This document shows, piece by piece, positions 45,446 to 54,343 of a DNA stretch of 64,000 nucleotides. The translations under genes and the position numbers were made by a program. This stretch comes from Methanohalobium evestigatum Z-7303 (GTDB lineage: Archaea > Halobacteriota > Methanosarcinia > Methanosarcinales > Methanosarcinaceae). Under the pieces are notes generated by a model. The model had not been told where the DNA came from, made no database searches, and was given only the letters and a program-made list of their open reading frames with translations. The DNA lies in the NCBI RefSeq assembly GCF_000196655.1, contig NC_014253.1, positions 496,001-560,000 of the forward strand. Direction: 5' to 3'. The first letter of the stretch is position 1. Each line of letters begins with the position of its first letter.

Positions 45446-46684
45446 ATGGCTAAAAAACAACCATCAATAGACACCAAAGGAATAACCGCTGTACAACTTA
45501 TGGAACTGGATTCCTGTACAAGGTGCGGAGAATGCGTTCAGTGGTGTCCTACATATTCCGCATCCGGTCAGGAACCGGGACTCGCACCTCGAGATAAAAT
45601 CCTGAGGTGGAGAGACTATATGAACAAATCCTATGGACTAAGAGCAAAACTCTTTGGTCCAAAGGAGATATCAGAAGAAGAACTCGATGAGTTCTCATCC
45701 GACCTATATCAATGTACAACCTGTGGAATCTGTGAAACAGTATGTGAATCAGGTATTGACACCATAAATCTCTGGGAAGGTATACGTGCAAATCTTGTAA
45801 AACGTGGACAAGGTCCCTACGGAAAACAGAAATATTTCTTTAAACTTGTATCCGAGTATGGTAACCCGTACATGGAACCCGCTGAAAATAGAACTGCATG
45901 GATGCCTGAAGATATAGAAGTTAAAGAAACCGCTGACATTGTATATTATGGTGGATGTACTGCAGAGTATAAACAAACCAAACTTGCCGTTGCTACTGCA
46001 CGCGTTCTTAATAAACTTGGTATTGACTTTGCCATGCTTGGTGAAGATGAACTTTGCTGTGGTTCACCTCTCCTTAGAACCGGCCAATCCGAGCTAGAAA
46101 ACATTGCCAGAGACTGTACAATCAAAAATGTCGAAAATATAAAAGCCAAAGGTGCAAGCAAAGTACTTTATGCATGTGCAGGATGTTACCGTACTTCTAT
46201 TGTAGATTGGCCTAAATTATATGGAAAACCGTTACCATTTGAAATTGTACATATTACAGAATTCCTTGCTGACCTTATCAAACAGGGCAAAATCAAATGG
46301 GAAAAATCCATCAACAAAACTGTCACCTATCATGATCCCTGTCACATGGGTCGCCACGTTGGTACATATGATGCTCCAAGATATGTACTTGAAAATATAC
46401 CAGGAATCAAACTGATAGAAATGGACAGAATAAAAGATTACAGCCGTTGCTGTGGTGCAGGAGGAGGTATGAAAGCTGGTATTCCAGACCTTGCACTTAA
46501 AGTTGGTGAAGAGCGTATAGAAGATGCTCTTGAAACCGATGCAGACATACTCTCAAGTGCCTGTCCATTCTGTAAAAGAAACCTAGCAGATGCAAGGGAT
46601 TCAGTAGATGCAAAAGATATGGAAGTAGAAGACGTTATTGTTCTTGTTGCAGAAGCACTTGGACTTGAGGTAGAAGGGGAATAA
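45446..46684 (+). CDS. hdrD: CoB-CoM heterodisulfide reductase, catalytic subunit HdrD
   Basis: HdrD reduces the CoM-S-S-CoB heterodisulfide, the terminal electron acceptor of methanogenesis. The 412-aa protein has two [4Fe-4S] ferredoxin motifs (C24/C27/C30/C34 and C90/C93/C96/C100) and two cysteine-rich CCG domains ([14 protein letters not shown] and [14 protein letters not shown]), which bind the active-site clusters. Length and layout are standard. It is directly downstream of hdrE in the same operon. Confidence 0.96.
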   Translation: MAKKQPSIDTKGITAVQLMELDSCTRCGECVQWCPTYSASGQEPGLAPRDKILRWRDYMNKSYGLRAKLFGPKEISEEELDEFSSDLYQCTTCGICETVCESGIDTINLWEGIRANLVKRGQGPYGKQKYFFKLVSEYGNPYMEPAENRTAWMPEDIEVKETADIVYYGGCTAEYKQTKLAVATARVLNKLGIDFAMLGEDELCCGSPLLRTGQSELENIARDCTIKNVENIKAKGASKVLYACAGCYRTSIVDWPKLYGKPLPFEIVHITEFLADLIKQGKIKWEKSINKTVTYHDPCHMGRHVGTYDAPRYVLENIPGIKLIEMDRIKDYSRCCGAGGGMKAGIPDLALKVGEERIEDALETDADILSSACPFCKRNLADARDSVDAKDMEVEDVIVLVAEALGLEVEGE

Positions 46685-46709
46685 CCAAAACCCTTTTACT
46701 CTTTTTAAT

Positions 46710-46955
46710 TTATACATTTTCATATTCTGACAGATATAATTTCAATTCATCAATTACTATTTCTTTGGGAATCCATACACCATTGATGTTGGAATCCAGC
46801 AGTAAATATGCATCTCTTACTTCATTGAGAATGGTTGATTCTGGACCTAATTCAATTCCTTTGTAATCCAGGTATTTTCTGGGTATTTTTAGGTGTCTTT
46901 CACGCGTTGTCGTGTTTTCAACTATGACCTTTTTATGGTCTAATGATACTAACAA
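46710..46955 (-). CDS. Small hypothetical protein
   Basis: An 81-aa protein I do not recognise. It is charged, with no cysteines, signal or membrane segment: MLVSLDHKKVIVENTTTRERHLKIPRKYLDY, then a beta/helical tail ending KEIVIDELKLYLSEYENV. Codon use looks ordinary for the region. It converges with hdrD, 26 bp away. Being real is supported by its clean frame and isolated position, not by family similarity. Confidence 0.5.
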   Translation of the reverse strand: MLVSLDHKKVIVENTTTRERHLKIPRKYLDYKGIELGPESTILNEVRDAYLLLDSNINGVWIPKEIVIDELKLYLSEYENV

Positions 46956-47199
46956 TATACTCCCCCAGTAATTCTATATCATTCACAGATTACAAATTAG
47001 ATATAATTAACCCAATCCACATAAATATTTTTTTAATAAAATGAAATTGAAACTAAATTTTAGTATATATAATACCCAAAATCTAAATAATACTACTGCG
47101 CATATAAATTTAGAAAGCTACAGTTAATACACTCCACACAGCCATAATACTTTGGCTCATTTTTCACTGTAGCTTTCTAAATTTATACTCACAGATTAG
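46956..47199. other. Intergenic region with a long inverted repeat
   Basis: A 244-bp gap between two minus-strand genes. Its right part is dominated by the 22-bp inverted repeat listed separately. The left part is AT-rich and should hold the promoter of the small gene at 46710-46955. No coding frame is apparent. Confidence 0.5.
47103..47187. repeat. 22-bp perfect inverted repeat with nested hairpin
   Basis: The arm at 47103-47124 begins TATAAATTTAGAAAGC and is matched exactly in reverse complement at 47166-47187, with 41 bp between. Inside, AGCCA (47140-47144) can pair with TGGCT (47152-47156). It lies 13 bp downstream of the lipoprotein gene's stop (minus strand). It could be a transcription terminator hairpin or a small non-autonomous element; no T-run follows on the minus strand. 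Confidence 0.8.
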
Positions 47200-47631
47200 T
47201 CATATTTCTATAGGTCTTAAAATATCATTCATTTTCCATCGGTTATCTTCTACAACAAATTCAATTGTATGAGTTTTTGTTCTTTGTATATCAAAAGCAT
47301 TCACATTCCAGATAACATCCACAGTCAGTATTACTGAACCATTTTCATCAGAACTGCCAGTTATTTCATAGCCATTTATGCGAAACGTTGCTTCTGAAAT
47401 TCTATTCAAATTATGAAATTCATCTCTGGTATAATCATCTTTTACATCAGATGACAACAATTCATCATAGATATTGTTAAACTCACTTGAATTGTAATAT
47501 GAAATGTAATCATCCAACGTCTCTTCAGGTGTTGATTCTGGTCCCCCTATACAACCACTAAAAGAAACCGCGCTCAAAAACGCTATTAATAATGCTAAAA
47601 CAAATTTTTCTATAATATCCCCTTTATCCAA
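47200..47631 (-). CDS. Predicted lipoprotein, NTF2-like fold
   Basis: A 143-aa secreted protein. Residues 1-26 form a signal ending in the lipobox-like FSGC, so the Cys near residue 26 may be lipid-modified, followed by a short linker. The rest (PEETLDDYISYYNSSEFNNIYDELLSSDVKDDYTRDEF...VEDNRWKMNDILRPI) looks like the NTF2-like domain that occurs in many small archaeal and bacterial lipoproteins. Function unknown. It is divergent from the DUF116 pair. Confidence 0.65.
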   Translation of the reverse strand: MDKGDIIEKFVLALLIAFLSAVSFSGCIGGPESTPEETLDDYISYYNSSEFNNIYDELLSSDVKDDYTRDEFHNLNRISEATFRINGYEITGSSDENGSVILTVDVIWNVNAFDIQRTKTHTIEFVVEDNRWKMNDILRPIEI

Positions 47632-47717
47632 AATATGCGTTAAACCCTGATATAATGTTTCGTTTGATTTAATTTATACGTAGCATTTAAATATAGACAT
47701 TAACCTTTTTTGGATAT

Positions 47718-48365
47718 ATGTACATTCCTTATGCACTTCTTGGTAGGGTATTTGTGTATCTTGTTGTTGCTGTTATAATTTTAACTTTGATATCACTGTT
47801 AATTGGAATATACAGCTACAAGAAAAATAAATCACTGTTTCCAAATTTTATATTTTTCATGCTGTACTTTTTCTACTCACCCGCCAAACTGATTTGCAGA
47901 ACGTGTTCTATAAAAGAGTCAATTGTAGATGATATTATTATTGAGGTAGGAAACGCTGTAATGCTTGAAAGATTCAAACAGGTTAATGGTAAATGTGCAG
48001 TAATTCTTCCCCAATGCCTCAGGCATCCAAACTGCAAAGCCAGATGCGACCCCATAACCGGTTATGAATGCGAAAAATGTGGTCTCTGCGACATAGGTAC
48101 CATATGTGAAGCTGCCGAAAAGTATAATTTCAAAGTATTTGTAGTGCCCGGTGATAGTTTTGTCAGAAAAATTATAAAATCCTACAGACCCCATGCATGT
48201 ATAGGAGTTGCATGTCATATGGAATTAACTGAATCAATGCAGGAAGTATCCAAATACATGCCTGTACAGGGTGTATGGTTGTTAAAAGATGGATGCTACA
48301 ACACAGAAGTTGATGTAGATGAAGTAATAAGAAAAATGGAGATGTGCAACAATAATGCTTTATAA
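47718..48365 (+). CDS. DUF116 family protein (first of two)
   Basis: A 215-aa protein with an N-terminal hydrophobic anchor (residues 8-30, LLGRVFVYLVVAVIILTLISLL), then a DUF116 domain: VILPQCLRHPNCKARCDPITGYECEKCGLCDIGTICE, where eight cysteines cluster (about 95-130), then FKVFVVPGDSFVRKII and CIGVACHMELTESM. The cysteines suggest a metal or Fe-S site; function is unknown. Its end overlaps the next gene by 11 bp. Confidence 0.85.
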   Translation: MYIPYALLGRVFVYLVVAVIILTLISLLIGIYSYKKNKSLFPNFIFFMLYFFYSPAKLICRTCSIKESIVDDIIIEVGNAVMLERFKQVNGKCAVILPQCLRHPNCKARCDPITGYECEKCGLCDIGTICEAAEKYNFKVFVVPGDSFVRKIIKSYRPHACIGVACHMELTESMQEVSKYMPVQGVWLLKDGCYNTEVDVDEVIRKMEMCNNNAL

Positions 48366-49053
48366 TCTAATTGGTATTGCATTGTTCTTTTTTATAATCG
48401 TTTCAATTATACTAACGACAACCGCCTTGCTGGTTGGTCGTATAAACCTAAACAGAAACGTCTGGCTTGCAGGATTTTTTGTAAACATCCTTGATTTTTT
48501 TTATCTCCCAATCAAAATCCTTTTTCAAAAATTTAGTGATTCTTCCAAGCTTGATAAATTAATGGTAAGCCTCCGAAACACTGCCAATAAATCAAGTTTC
48601 AAAAAAACCCGAAACCGTCTGATACTGGCGCCTCATTGTATGCGTTCTCTTGATTGTCCTGCATCATCAACAAGGTTTGGGATTAAATGCATATCCTGTA
48701 ATAAATGTATATTAGCCAGTATCAAAAAAGATGCTGAAAATTATAATTATAAACTCTACATTGTTGCAGGTTCTTCATATATCCGGCATATTGTCAAAAA
48801 AGAACCTGTAGATGGTGCGCTGTTACTTGCCTGTTATTATGAACTAAACAAAGTTATGAGGTATCTGAAGCAAAAAAACATAGTAACCTACGGTGTTCCA
48901 CTGTTGGAAGACGGATGTTACAATACAACAATTGACTACAATAACCTGAAAAAAACATTAAATGATTTGAAAATGAGTGAGGAGAGTAAGCTCCCTTCTG
49001 TTACTGCAAAAGTTCCGCATCATGTAGACGATGCAGAACGGCTCATCAAATAA
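48355..49053 (+). CDS. DUF116 family protein (second of two)
   Basis: A 232-aa paralog of the preceding gene, with the same plan: an N-terminal transmembrane segment, LILAPHCMRSLDCPASSTRFGIKCISCNKCILASIKK, then YKLYIVAGSSYIRHIVKKEPVDGALLLACYYELNKVM and LLEDGCYNTTIDYNNL. It keeps fewer of the clustered cysteines (about five) than its neighbour. The 11-bp overlap implies translational coupling. The RNase P RNA gene converges immediately after its stop codon. Confidence 0.85.
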   Translation: MLYNLIGIALFFFIIVSIILTTTALLVGRINLNRNVWLAGFFVNILDFFYLPIKILFQKFSDSSKLDKLMVSLRNTANKSSFKKTRNRLILAPHCMRSLDCPASSTRFGIKCISCNKCILASIKKDAENYNYKLYIVAGSSYIRHIVKKEPVDGALLLACYYELNKVMRYLKQKNIVTYGVPLLEDGCYNTTIDYNNLKKTLNDLKMSEESKLPSVTAKVPHHVDDAERLIK

Positions 49054-49059
49054 CGAGCG

Positions 49060-49320
49060 CTTGCAGCGACGGTATTCAGCTTAGCGTCAATTAAAATTTT
49101 CCGGGCACATTTCCCGGAACTGACTTGCACCCACGAGGATTCGCCGTTCCATTCGCCACCATGCGACCTCAACCATCAGGTATCACCGCATTGACATGGG
49201 GCGATAGCGTTTCTGTGCCATTGCCCAGGCTCTCGCCTGACGCCCTTTACAGGCGTTCGTGTATTTTTACGGTGGGGAGACTTTCCTCAGGTCAACAGAC
49301 CCGGCGGCCGTCCTTCCTCT
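49060..49320 (-). ncRNA. rnpB: RNase P RNA
   Basis: On the minus strand the conserved core is clear: GAGGAAAGTC with following TCCCC (49288-49274), and ACAGAAA (49216-49210). The ends can pair as helix P1, GACGG (49312-49308) with CCGTC (49072-49068). P3 is GGGTC/GACCT just before the GAGGAAAGTC core. The block is much richer in G+C than its surroundings. It is the catalytic RNA that trims the 5' ends of pre-tRNA. Exact ends are estimates. Confidence 0.9.
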
Positions 49321-49483
49321 CTCATTCTCAATTATAGGTTAAATTTAAATTGATTATGTACTTAAATCTATTGGCTCTGGCATCACAGCGTTACATTAAT
49401 ATGCCACAATCCATGTATTAGGTTCAGAATTAAAATTAAAACCAAATAATTATTTTTAAATCACTTTTAACCGAGGTTTTAAC
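49321..49483. promoter_or_regulatory. Promoter region between rnpB and the MMP9 operon
   Basis: AT-rich intergenic DNA serving the divergent rnpB and MMP9 genes. TATA-like tracts are visible near 49340-49350 (for rnpB, minus strand) and about 49430-49455 (for MMP9), and CGAGG lies about 10 bp before the TTG start at 49484. Confidence 0.45.
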
Positions 49484-50629
49484 TTGAATAATGAATTATT
49501 TAATTTACAGGTAGATAACATCTCACTCAAAAATCCGATTGCACTCGGTCCGATGGCTGGCGTTACAGACAGCAACTTTGCCAACAAGTATGCAAAAAAC
49601 GCAGGGCTTGTAATACTTGGCGGCTTTAATCTGGACGATAAAACAAATGAAGCCGCATCCAGAATGGCTGAAAGAGGACGTGAAGAGTTTATCACTGACA
49701 ATCCGTTACAGTTTTTAAAAGAGGAAATAAACAATGTGGATACTGGTAGTGTAGTGGCTGTAAATGTAAGAAGTGCTACACCCGAGCCTCTTATAGAAGC
49801 TGCACAAATAGCAAAAGAATCAGATGCAATTCTTGAACTGGATGCTCACTGCAGGCAGGAGGAAATGGTTAATATCGGTGTCGGAGAGGCGCTGATGCAT
49901 GATACCTCAAGACTTGCAGATTGGATCCAAAAGATAAAAGAAACAGGGGTTGTGCTCTCTGTTAAAATACGTGCAAATGTTGTTGATGATGTTGAATTAT
50001 CAAGACAAATCGAATCTGCAGGAGCAGATATACTACACATCGATGCCACTCTTGAAGGAAAAAACACTGCAGACCTGAAAGCAATACGAAAAATCCGGGA
50101 TTCTGTCAGAATGACCCTTATAGGAAACAATTCTATTACCGAATTTTCGGACGCAAAGGATATATTCTCCCGGGGTGCTGATTTGGTTTCAGTGTCAAGA
50201 GGAGTTATGGACAATCCCTACCTTATCGATGAACTTGTTGAGAGTGTTAACGATTTCCAGAATAAAACCGGCTGGTACAACGCTCCAAAACACATATGTG
50301 CAGGAGAAGGAGACCTACGTGGTTTAACATTTTGCTGTCCTCCGATTAAACCCTGTGCAGTTCAGAAAAAACTTAATAAACTGGGTATTTCTCCTGAAGA
50401 ATTCAAAAATCTGAAAATGGAATTTTCCAAAGGTTCAAAACTTGAATTCGGTGACAGCACCTGTTTTGGCTCACTTGCCTGGTGCTGCAAACTGACCAAA
50501 TTCTGTCCTATACGCGACGGTGTACTGTATATGCTGGATATGTCAGGACCCGAATATATGCGTCTTAAAAAAGAACTGGCGGATTATATTCTGGATAACG
50601 CAAACATCCCTGTAAATGAGACAGAATGA
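49484..50629 (+). CDS. Methanogenesis marker protein 9 (dihydroorotate-dehydrogenase-like barrel plus Cys-rich domain)
   Basis: A 381-aa protein whose first 265 residues are an FMN-type TIM barrel close to tRNA-dihydrouridine synthases and dihydroorotate dehydrogenases (NPIALGPMAGVTDSNFANKYAKNAGLVILGGF). The C-terminal domain is rich in cysteine: GLTFCCPPIKPCAVQKKL and FGDSTCFGSLAWCCKLTKFCPIRDGVLY, the methanogenesis marker 9 pattern. Such proteins track with methanogenesis, but their reaction is unknown. It starts at TTG 49484 behind GAGG. Its end overlaps the CitG-like gene by four bases. Confidence 0.88.
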   Translation: MNNELFNLQVDNISLKNPIALGPMAGVTDSNFANKYAKNAGLVILGGFNLDDKTNEAASRMAERGREEFITDNPLQFLKEEINNVDTGSVVAVNVRSATPEPLIEAAQIAKESDAILELDAHCRQEEMVNIGVGEALMHDTSRLADWIQKIKETGVVLSVKIRANVVDDVELSRQIESAGADILHIDATLEGKNTADLKAIRKIRDSVRMTLIGNNSITEFSDAKDIFSRGADLVSVSRGVMDNPYLIDELVESVNDFQNKTGWYNAPKHICAGEGDLRGLTFCCPPIKPCAVQKKLNKLGISPEEFKNLKMEFSKGSKLEFGDSTCFGSLAWCCKLTKFCPIRDGVLYMLDMSGPEYMRLKKELADYILDNANIPVNETE

Positions 50630-51573
50630 ATATTAAAACCTATTTACCAGAGGATGAGTACAGCGGAGATAAAATAGCATCTTATATTACCCGCTGTGCT
50701 CAGCTTTCAATGGTTCTTGAAGTATCAGCATTCCCGAAACCGGGAAATGTTGATAGAGACCACAATTATATTGATACCTATTACGAACATTTTATGGCAT
50801 CTGCCATTGGAGTTTATCCGGTTATTGAAGATGCATCAAAATCCAGTCACGGTATCGGCAAACTTATAAAACGTTCTGTCAGTGAAAGCGTGAACTGGCA
50901 GAAAGGCGGAAATACTCATTTTGGAGCATTCATTTTACTGATACCTCTTACAATGGCTGCAGGAAAGATTATGGCACACAAATCCCAATTTTCATTAAAT
51001 GAACTCATAAATTGTGCCCATGATCTGGTTAAAAATACCGATGTTCTGGATGCTGTGGATTTCTATGAATCTTTCAGGCTTGCCGGTGTCCGTGTCAATA
51101 ATGTAGATGATTTTGATTTGCAGGATGAAAACTCAATTGATTCATTGTATGAGCAAAATATTACACTTTATGATCTGATGGAAATTGCAAAAAACTACGA
51201 TATAGTTGCAAATGAGTGGTCAGAAGGATTTAACAGATGCAGCCAGTGTGCTGAAATCATAATTGAGAAAATGAAAAATAACTATAACAATATCAATAAC
51301 ACTATCGTTTATGCCTTTTTAAAAATACTTTCTGAAAACAAGGATACCTTCATCGAAACAAAATTTGATACAGAAACTGCTGTATATGTATCAACAAAAG
51401 CTTCAGAAATAATCTCAGCTCTTGAAGAACAGAATACTGATTTTGAATCCATGATACCAGATATCCAGAAATTTGACAGGGAACTTCTTGATAAAAAAAT
51501 AAATCCTGGTTCTACAGCAGACATAACTATAGCTGGTCTGTACATTGCCTTACTTGGAGGTATCAGATTTTGA
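50626..51573 (+). CDS. CitG-like triphosphoribosyl-dephospho-CoA synthase family protein
   Basis: A 315-aa protein of the CitG/MdcB family: LEVSAFPKPGNVDRDHNYIDTYYEHFMASAIG, GKLIKRSVSESVNWQKGGNTHFGAFILLIPL and PGSTADITIAGLYIALLGG. In bacteria the family makes a CoA-derived prosthetic group, but archaea lack citrate lyase, so here it probably builds another cofactor. Relatives occur beside DUF447 in C1-carrier gene clusters (from memory). It overlaps both neighbours by four bases, so the three genes are one operon. Confidence 0.82.
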   Translation: MNIKTYLPEDEYSGDKIASYITRCAQLSMVLEVSAFPKPGNVDRDHNYIDTYYEHFMASAIGVYPVIEDASKSSHGIGKLIKRSVSESVNWQKGGNTHFGAFILLIPLTMAAGKIMAHKSQFSLNELINCAHDLVKNTDVLDAVDFYESFRLAGVRVNNVDDFDLQDENSIDSLYEQNITLYDLMEIAKNYDIVANEWSEGFNRCSQCAEIIIEKMKNNYNNINNTIVYAFLKILSENKDTFIETKFDTETAVYVSTKASEIISALEEQNTDFESMIPDIQKFDRELLDKKINPGSTADITIAGLYIALLGGIRF

Positions 51574-52169
51574 ATCAGAATAATATTAACCTTAAGGAAT
51601 ACGGCATATACGATGGCATATCAGAAACAATTATTACCACTGGGACAGATTCACCAAACGCTGCTCCAATGGGGTTAATTCGCAAAGATGACAGGATACA
51701 AATCAGACTTTTTAAAGGCTCACAGACGTATGAAAATGTAGTAAATGAAAAATGTCTTGTCGCAAATGTGGTCATTGACCCGGTTGTATTTGCTCGTTCT
51801 ACATTTACCAATCTCTGCGATGAAGAATTTGATACGGTTTCTGTAAATAACAGGAAGCATCCGTTCTTAAAAAACGCCCTGAGCTATGTAATATTTGAAT
51901 GCAGTGATATAAGATATACAAAAAATACACTGGTTGCAGATGTCTTACCACTGTATGCCTGTATAAACCGGAATGTTATCAAAGCCCCAAACAGGGGTTT
52001 TAATGCTGTACTGGATGCTTTAATCCATGCAACACGCTACCGAGTATTTGATGATGAAAAGTATCTGAATATGGTATATGAACTCAATAACACGGTTAAA
52101 AAATGCGGTGGATCAAAGGAAAAACGGGCAATGAAAATTTTGTATGATTATTTAAATATTGAACATTGA
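51570..52169 (+). CDS. DUF447 family protein
   Basis: A 199-aa protein of the DUF447 family, flavin-reductase-like split barrel in appearance: YGIYDGISETIITTGTDSPNAAPMGLIRKDDRIQIRLFKGSQTYENV, then CLVANVVIDPVVFARSTF and FNAVLDALIHATRYRVF. Function unknown. It starts at TTG 51570, four bases before the end of the CitG-like gene. Shared neighbourhood with MMP9 and CitG-like proteins suggests one cofactor pathway. Confidence 0.85.
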   Translation: MNQNNINLKEYGIYDGISETIITTGTDSPNAAPMGLIRKDDRIQIRLFKGSQTYENVVNEKCLVANVVIDPVVFARSTFTNLCDEEFDTVSVNNRKHPFLKNALSYVIFECSDIRYTKNTLVADVLPLYACINRNVIKAPNRGFNAVLDALIHATRYRVFDDEKYLNMVYELNNTVKKCGGSKEKRAMKILYDYLNIEH

Positions 52170-52171
52170 AT

Positions 52172-52843
52172 TTACCGCAATCGCTGTAAAACCTTTCTTT
52201 TTATTGTTGAGAGTGTATGTTTGAAAACAACACTTACAGGTACTTTTTTACCCCCTGCACTGATTGTACCATTTTTTATGGCTGAAATTATTGCTTCTGG
52301 TGTGTTTTCAGATACTTCCACTATGGTATAGGTCTGTCCTACTGTATCGGGTATATGGGAATCACTTCCACCCGCTTCCGGTATATTATGGAGTTGAGCC
52401 GCTCTTCTTGCTTCATCGTTGGGTTTGTCTGTAAAACAACGTGAATTTAGCACCTCTACAGCATCGATATCTATCCCGTCTACAAAACCTATACCTTGAG
52501 AGGATATTTTAAAGGGATGAGGTACAATAACAACTCCCCCTGATTTTCTTGCGGCTTTTATGGTTTCTTCAGGAGTTAAATGAGGTTCAATATTTTTGTC
52601 CACACCAAGCACAAGGATATGACCTTTTGTGGACGTTACCTCTATACCGGGTATTACTGTTATCTTTGACCCAAGTTTTTTTGCTACTTTTAAACCTTCA
52701 ATACCACCCTCAACAGTATCATGGTCACAGATTGCCACAGCATCAAGTCCATTTTTTTCAGCAAAACTGATTATGGATTCCAGTTTGGAATTGCTGTCTT
52801 TTGAAAAACAAGAATGTACATGAACATCAATTAGTAACCGCAT
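52172..52843 (-). CDS. PHP-domain metal-dependent phosphoesterase
   Basis: A 223-aa PHP protein: motif 1 DVHVHSCFSKDS (residues 6-17), motif 2 AICDHDTVEGG, motif 3 PGIEVTSTKGHILVLG, motif 4 HPFK and SDSHIPDTVGQTYT near the C-terminus. All metal-binding His/Asp are present. Substrates in this family vary, including nucleotides and histidinol phosphate. I chose ATG 52843 because the family starts with L-x-D-x-H-x-H at once; a longer frame to 52969 runs through an intergenic stretch. Confidence 0.9.
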   Translation of the reverse strand: MRLLIDVHVHSCFSKDSNSKLESIISFAEKNGLDAVAICDHDTVEGGIEGLKVAKKLGSKITVIPGIEVTSTKGHILVLGVDKNIEPHLTPEETIKAARKSGGVVIVPHPFKISSQGIGFVDGIDIDAVEVLNSRCFTDKPNDEARRAAQLHNIPEAGGSDSHIPDTVGQTYTIVEVSENTPEAIISAIKNGTISAGGKKVPVSVVFKHTLSTIKRKVLQRLR

Positions 52844-53058
52844 ATAAAATAAAAAGCCACATGAGTTTATAAATATTTGGCAGGTAAAAATAACAATATG
52901 GAATTCATGGAGGAGCGAACGGGTTTTTAAGATGGAGGTATGTATGGGAGAGGGTAGGATGGAGAACATCAGAACAGAGCAGAAACCCGTTCGTAATTAT
53001 ACTAATGATATAATGATAGATATAACTTTCGCCCTGATACGAACAAATTTTAAAAGAT
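52844..53058. other. Intergenic region with structured purine-rich element
   Basis: A 215-bp gap between the PHP gene and hflX. It has a TATA-like TTTATAAATATTT at 52867-52879, placed correctly for the PHP gene on the minus strand. It also holds the 52916-52993 inverted repeat listed separately. No convincing protein-coding frame is seen. Confidence 0.5.
52916..52993. repeat. 11-bp inverted repeat enclosing a purine-rich loop (candidate structured RNA)
   Basis: CGAACGGGTTT (52916-52926) is matched exactly by AAACCCGTTCG (52983-52993), around 56 bases that are nearly all purine on the plus strand, with GGAGG and GGGAGAGGG runs. The element is richer in G+C than typical intergenic DNA here. 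It may be a small RNA, or the 3' end of the hflX transcript; nothing identifies a known class. Confidence 0.5.
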
Positions 53059-54315
53059 TTAATCCACAAATATTTCCCTTTCATAAATCTGTGCTTTGTG
53101 AATTATTTCATCTCTGGCTTCAAGGTCTACTTCAATGTAGTCACCATAATCGATATTGTGGACCACCCCTTCTTCAAAAAGCCATGATACCGCAGCCATT
53201 CCATCATCTGACATCGGAAGTGATACACTTGTACGCTTCCATCCGGGTACCTGCTGGTTGATTTGTTTTTTGAGGTTGTCAAGCCCGTATCCTGATTTTG
53301 CAGAGATAAAAACAGGGTTTGGTGCAAGGTATTCTATTTTATCAAGTTTTTTGTTGAGTTCATCACTTTTTATTGCATCCACTTTGTTCAGTACTGTTAT
53401 AATGGGTGCACCTTCGGATTTATTCCATAGTATTTCATGGGATGTGGCAAGTTTTTTGCGGATTTTTTCCGCATCTTCTGCAACATCAACAACAAGAAGA
53501 ATTACATCAGTAAGGAATATCTCATCAAGTGTTGAACGGAATGCATCTATCATCCAGTGTGGGAGATCTTCAATAAAACCGACCGTATCAGTAAGCAGTA
53601 CATGTCTGCCACCAAGATTTAGAGAGCGTGTCACTGGTGAAAGAGTAGTAAAAAGCATATCTTCCACCCTTACATCTTCATCAACAATTGTATTAAATAA
53701 TGTACTTTTACCTGCGTTGGTATAACCCGCCAGTGCCACAAGGGAAAAACCCTTATCATGCCTGAATTTTCGTAGAGACTCTCTGTCCTTTTTGGCGGTT
53801 TTTAATTCGTTTTTAATTCTGCTGATTCTATTTTTAATATCCTGTTCATAGGAATCTTCATATTCACCAAGGCTCATGAACCCAGGACGTTCTTCCTGTT
53901 TAAGCAGAGAAACAATGTTTTTTGCTTTGGGAAGTTCATATTCAAGTTGTGCAAGTTCTACCTGTAGTTTTGCCCTCTTAGTTGTTGCTCTTGTTGCAAA
54001 TATTTCCAGAATGAGGTGAAACTTGTCGATAACTTCACATTTGCAGGTTTCTGATACATTGTATATCTGTATGGTACTGAGCTGATTGTAAAAAATCACC
54101 TTTTCTGCATTGTATTCATTTACAAGTGATGCCAGTTCATCGACTTTACCCCTGCCCACCTGATATCTTCTGTCAGGATTTTTGGATTGTGTTATTTCTC
54201 CTACTATACAATAACCGGCAGATTTTGCGAGCTCTTCTAATTCAAAAAGTTTATCAGAATTTTCTGATTCATTACTCCTTGGCTCATTCCTCTGGACAAG
54301 GATTACTGATTTCAT
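53059..54315 (-). CDS. hflX: Ribosome-associated GTPase HflX
   Basis: A 418-aa GTPase that binds ribosomes and may rescue stalled or damaged ones. The N-terminal HflX domain has the glycine-rich segment RYQVGRGKVDELA (about 49-61) and LAQLEYELPKAKN, then a coiled linker. The G domain has G1 GYTNAGKST (about 197-205), G3 DTVGF, G4 NKVD and G5 SAK. All GTPase motifs are intact. It is followed by the PHP gene on the same strand. Confidence 0.94.
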   Translation of the reverse strand: MKSVILVQRNEPRSNESENSDKLFELEELAKSAGYCIVGEITQSKNPDRRYQVGRGKVDELASLVNEYNAEKVIFYNQLSTIQIYNVSETCKCEVIDKFHLILEIFATRATTKRAKLQVELAQLEYELPKAKNIVSLLKQEERPGFMSLGEYEDSYEQDIKNRISRIKNELKTAKKDRESLRKFRHDKGFSLVALAGYTNAGKSTLFNTIVDEDVRVEDMLFTTLSPVTRSLNLGGRHVLLTDTVGFIEDLPHWMIDAFRSTLDEIFLTDVILLVVDVAEDAEKIRKKLATSHEILWNKSEGAPIITVLNKVDAIKSDELNKKLDKIEYLAPNPVFISAKSGYGLDNLKKQINQQVPGWKRTSVSLPMSDDGMAAVSWLFEEGVVHNIDYGDYIEVDLEARDEIIHKAQIYEREIFVD

Positions 54316-54343
54316 AAAACCACTAGATACATTATGTTACAGA

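Noticed and set aside
49125-49337. A plus-strand open reading frame of 70 codons rich in Arg, Pro and Ser
   Set aside because: It lies antisense to RNase P RNA, whose conserved core and end pairing explain the G+C-rich sequence.
52932-53261. A plus-strand frame starting MEVCMGEGRMEN
   Set aside because: It runs from the purine-rich intergenic element into the antisense of hflX and shows no protein-like composition.
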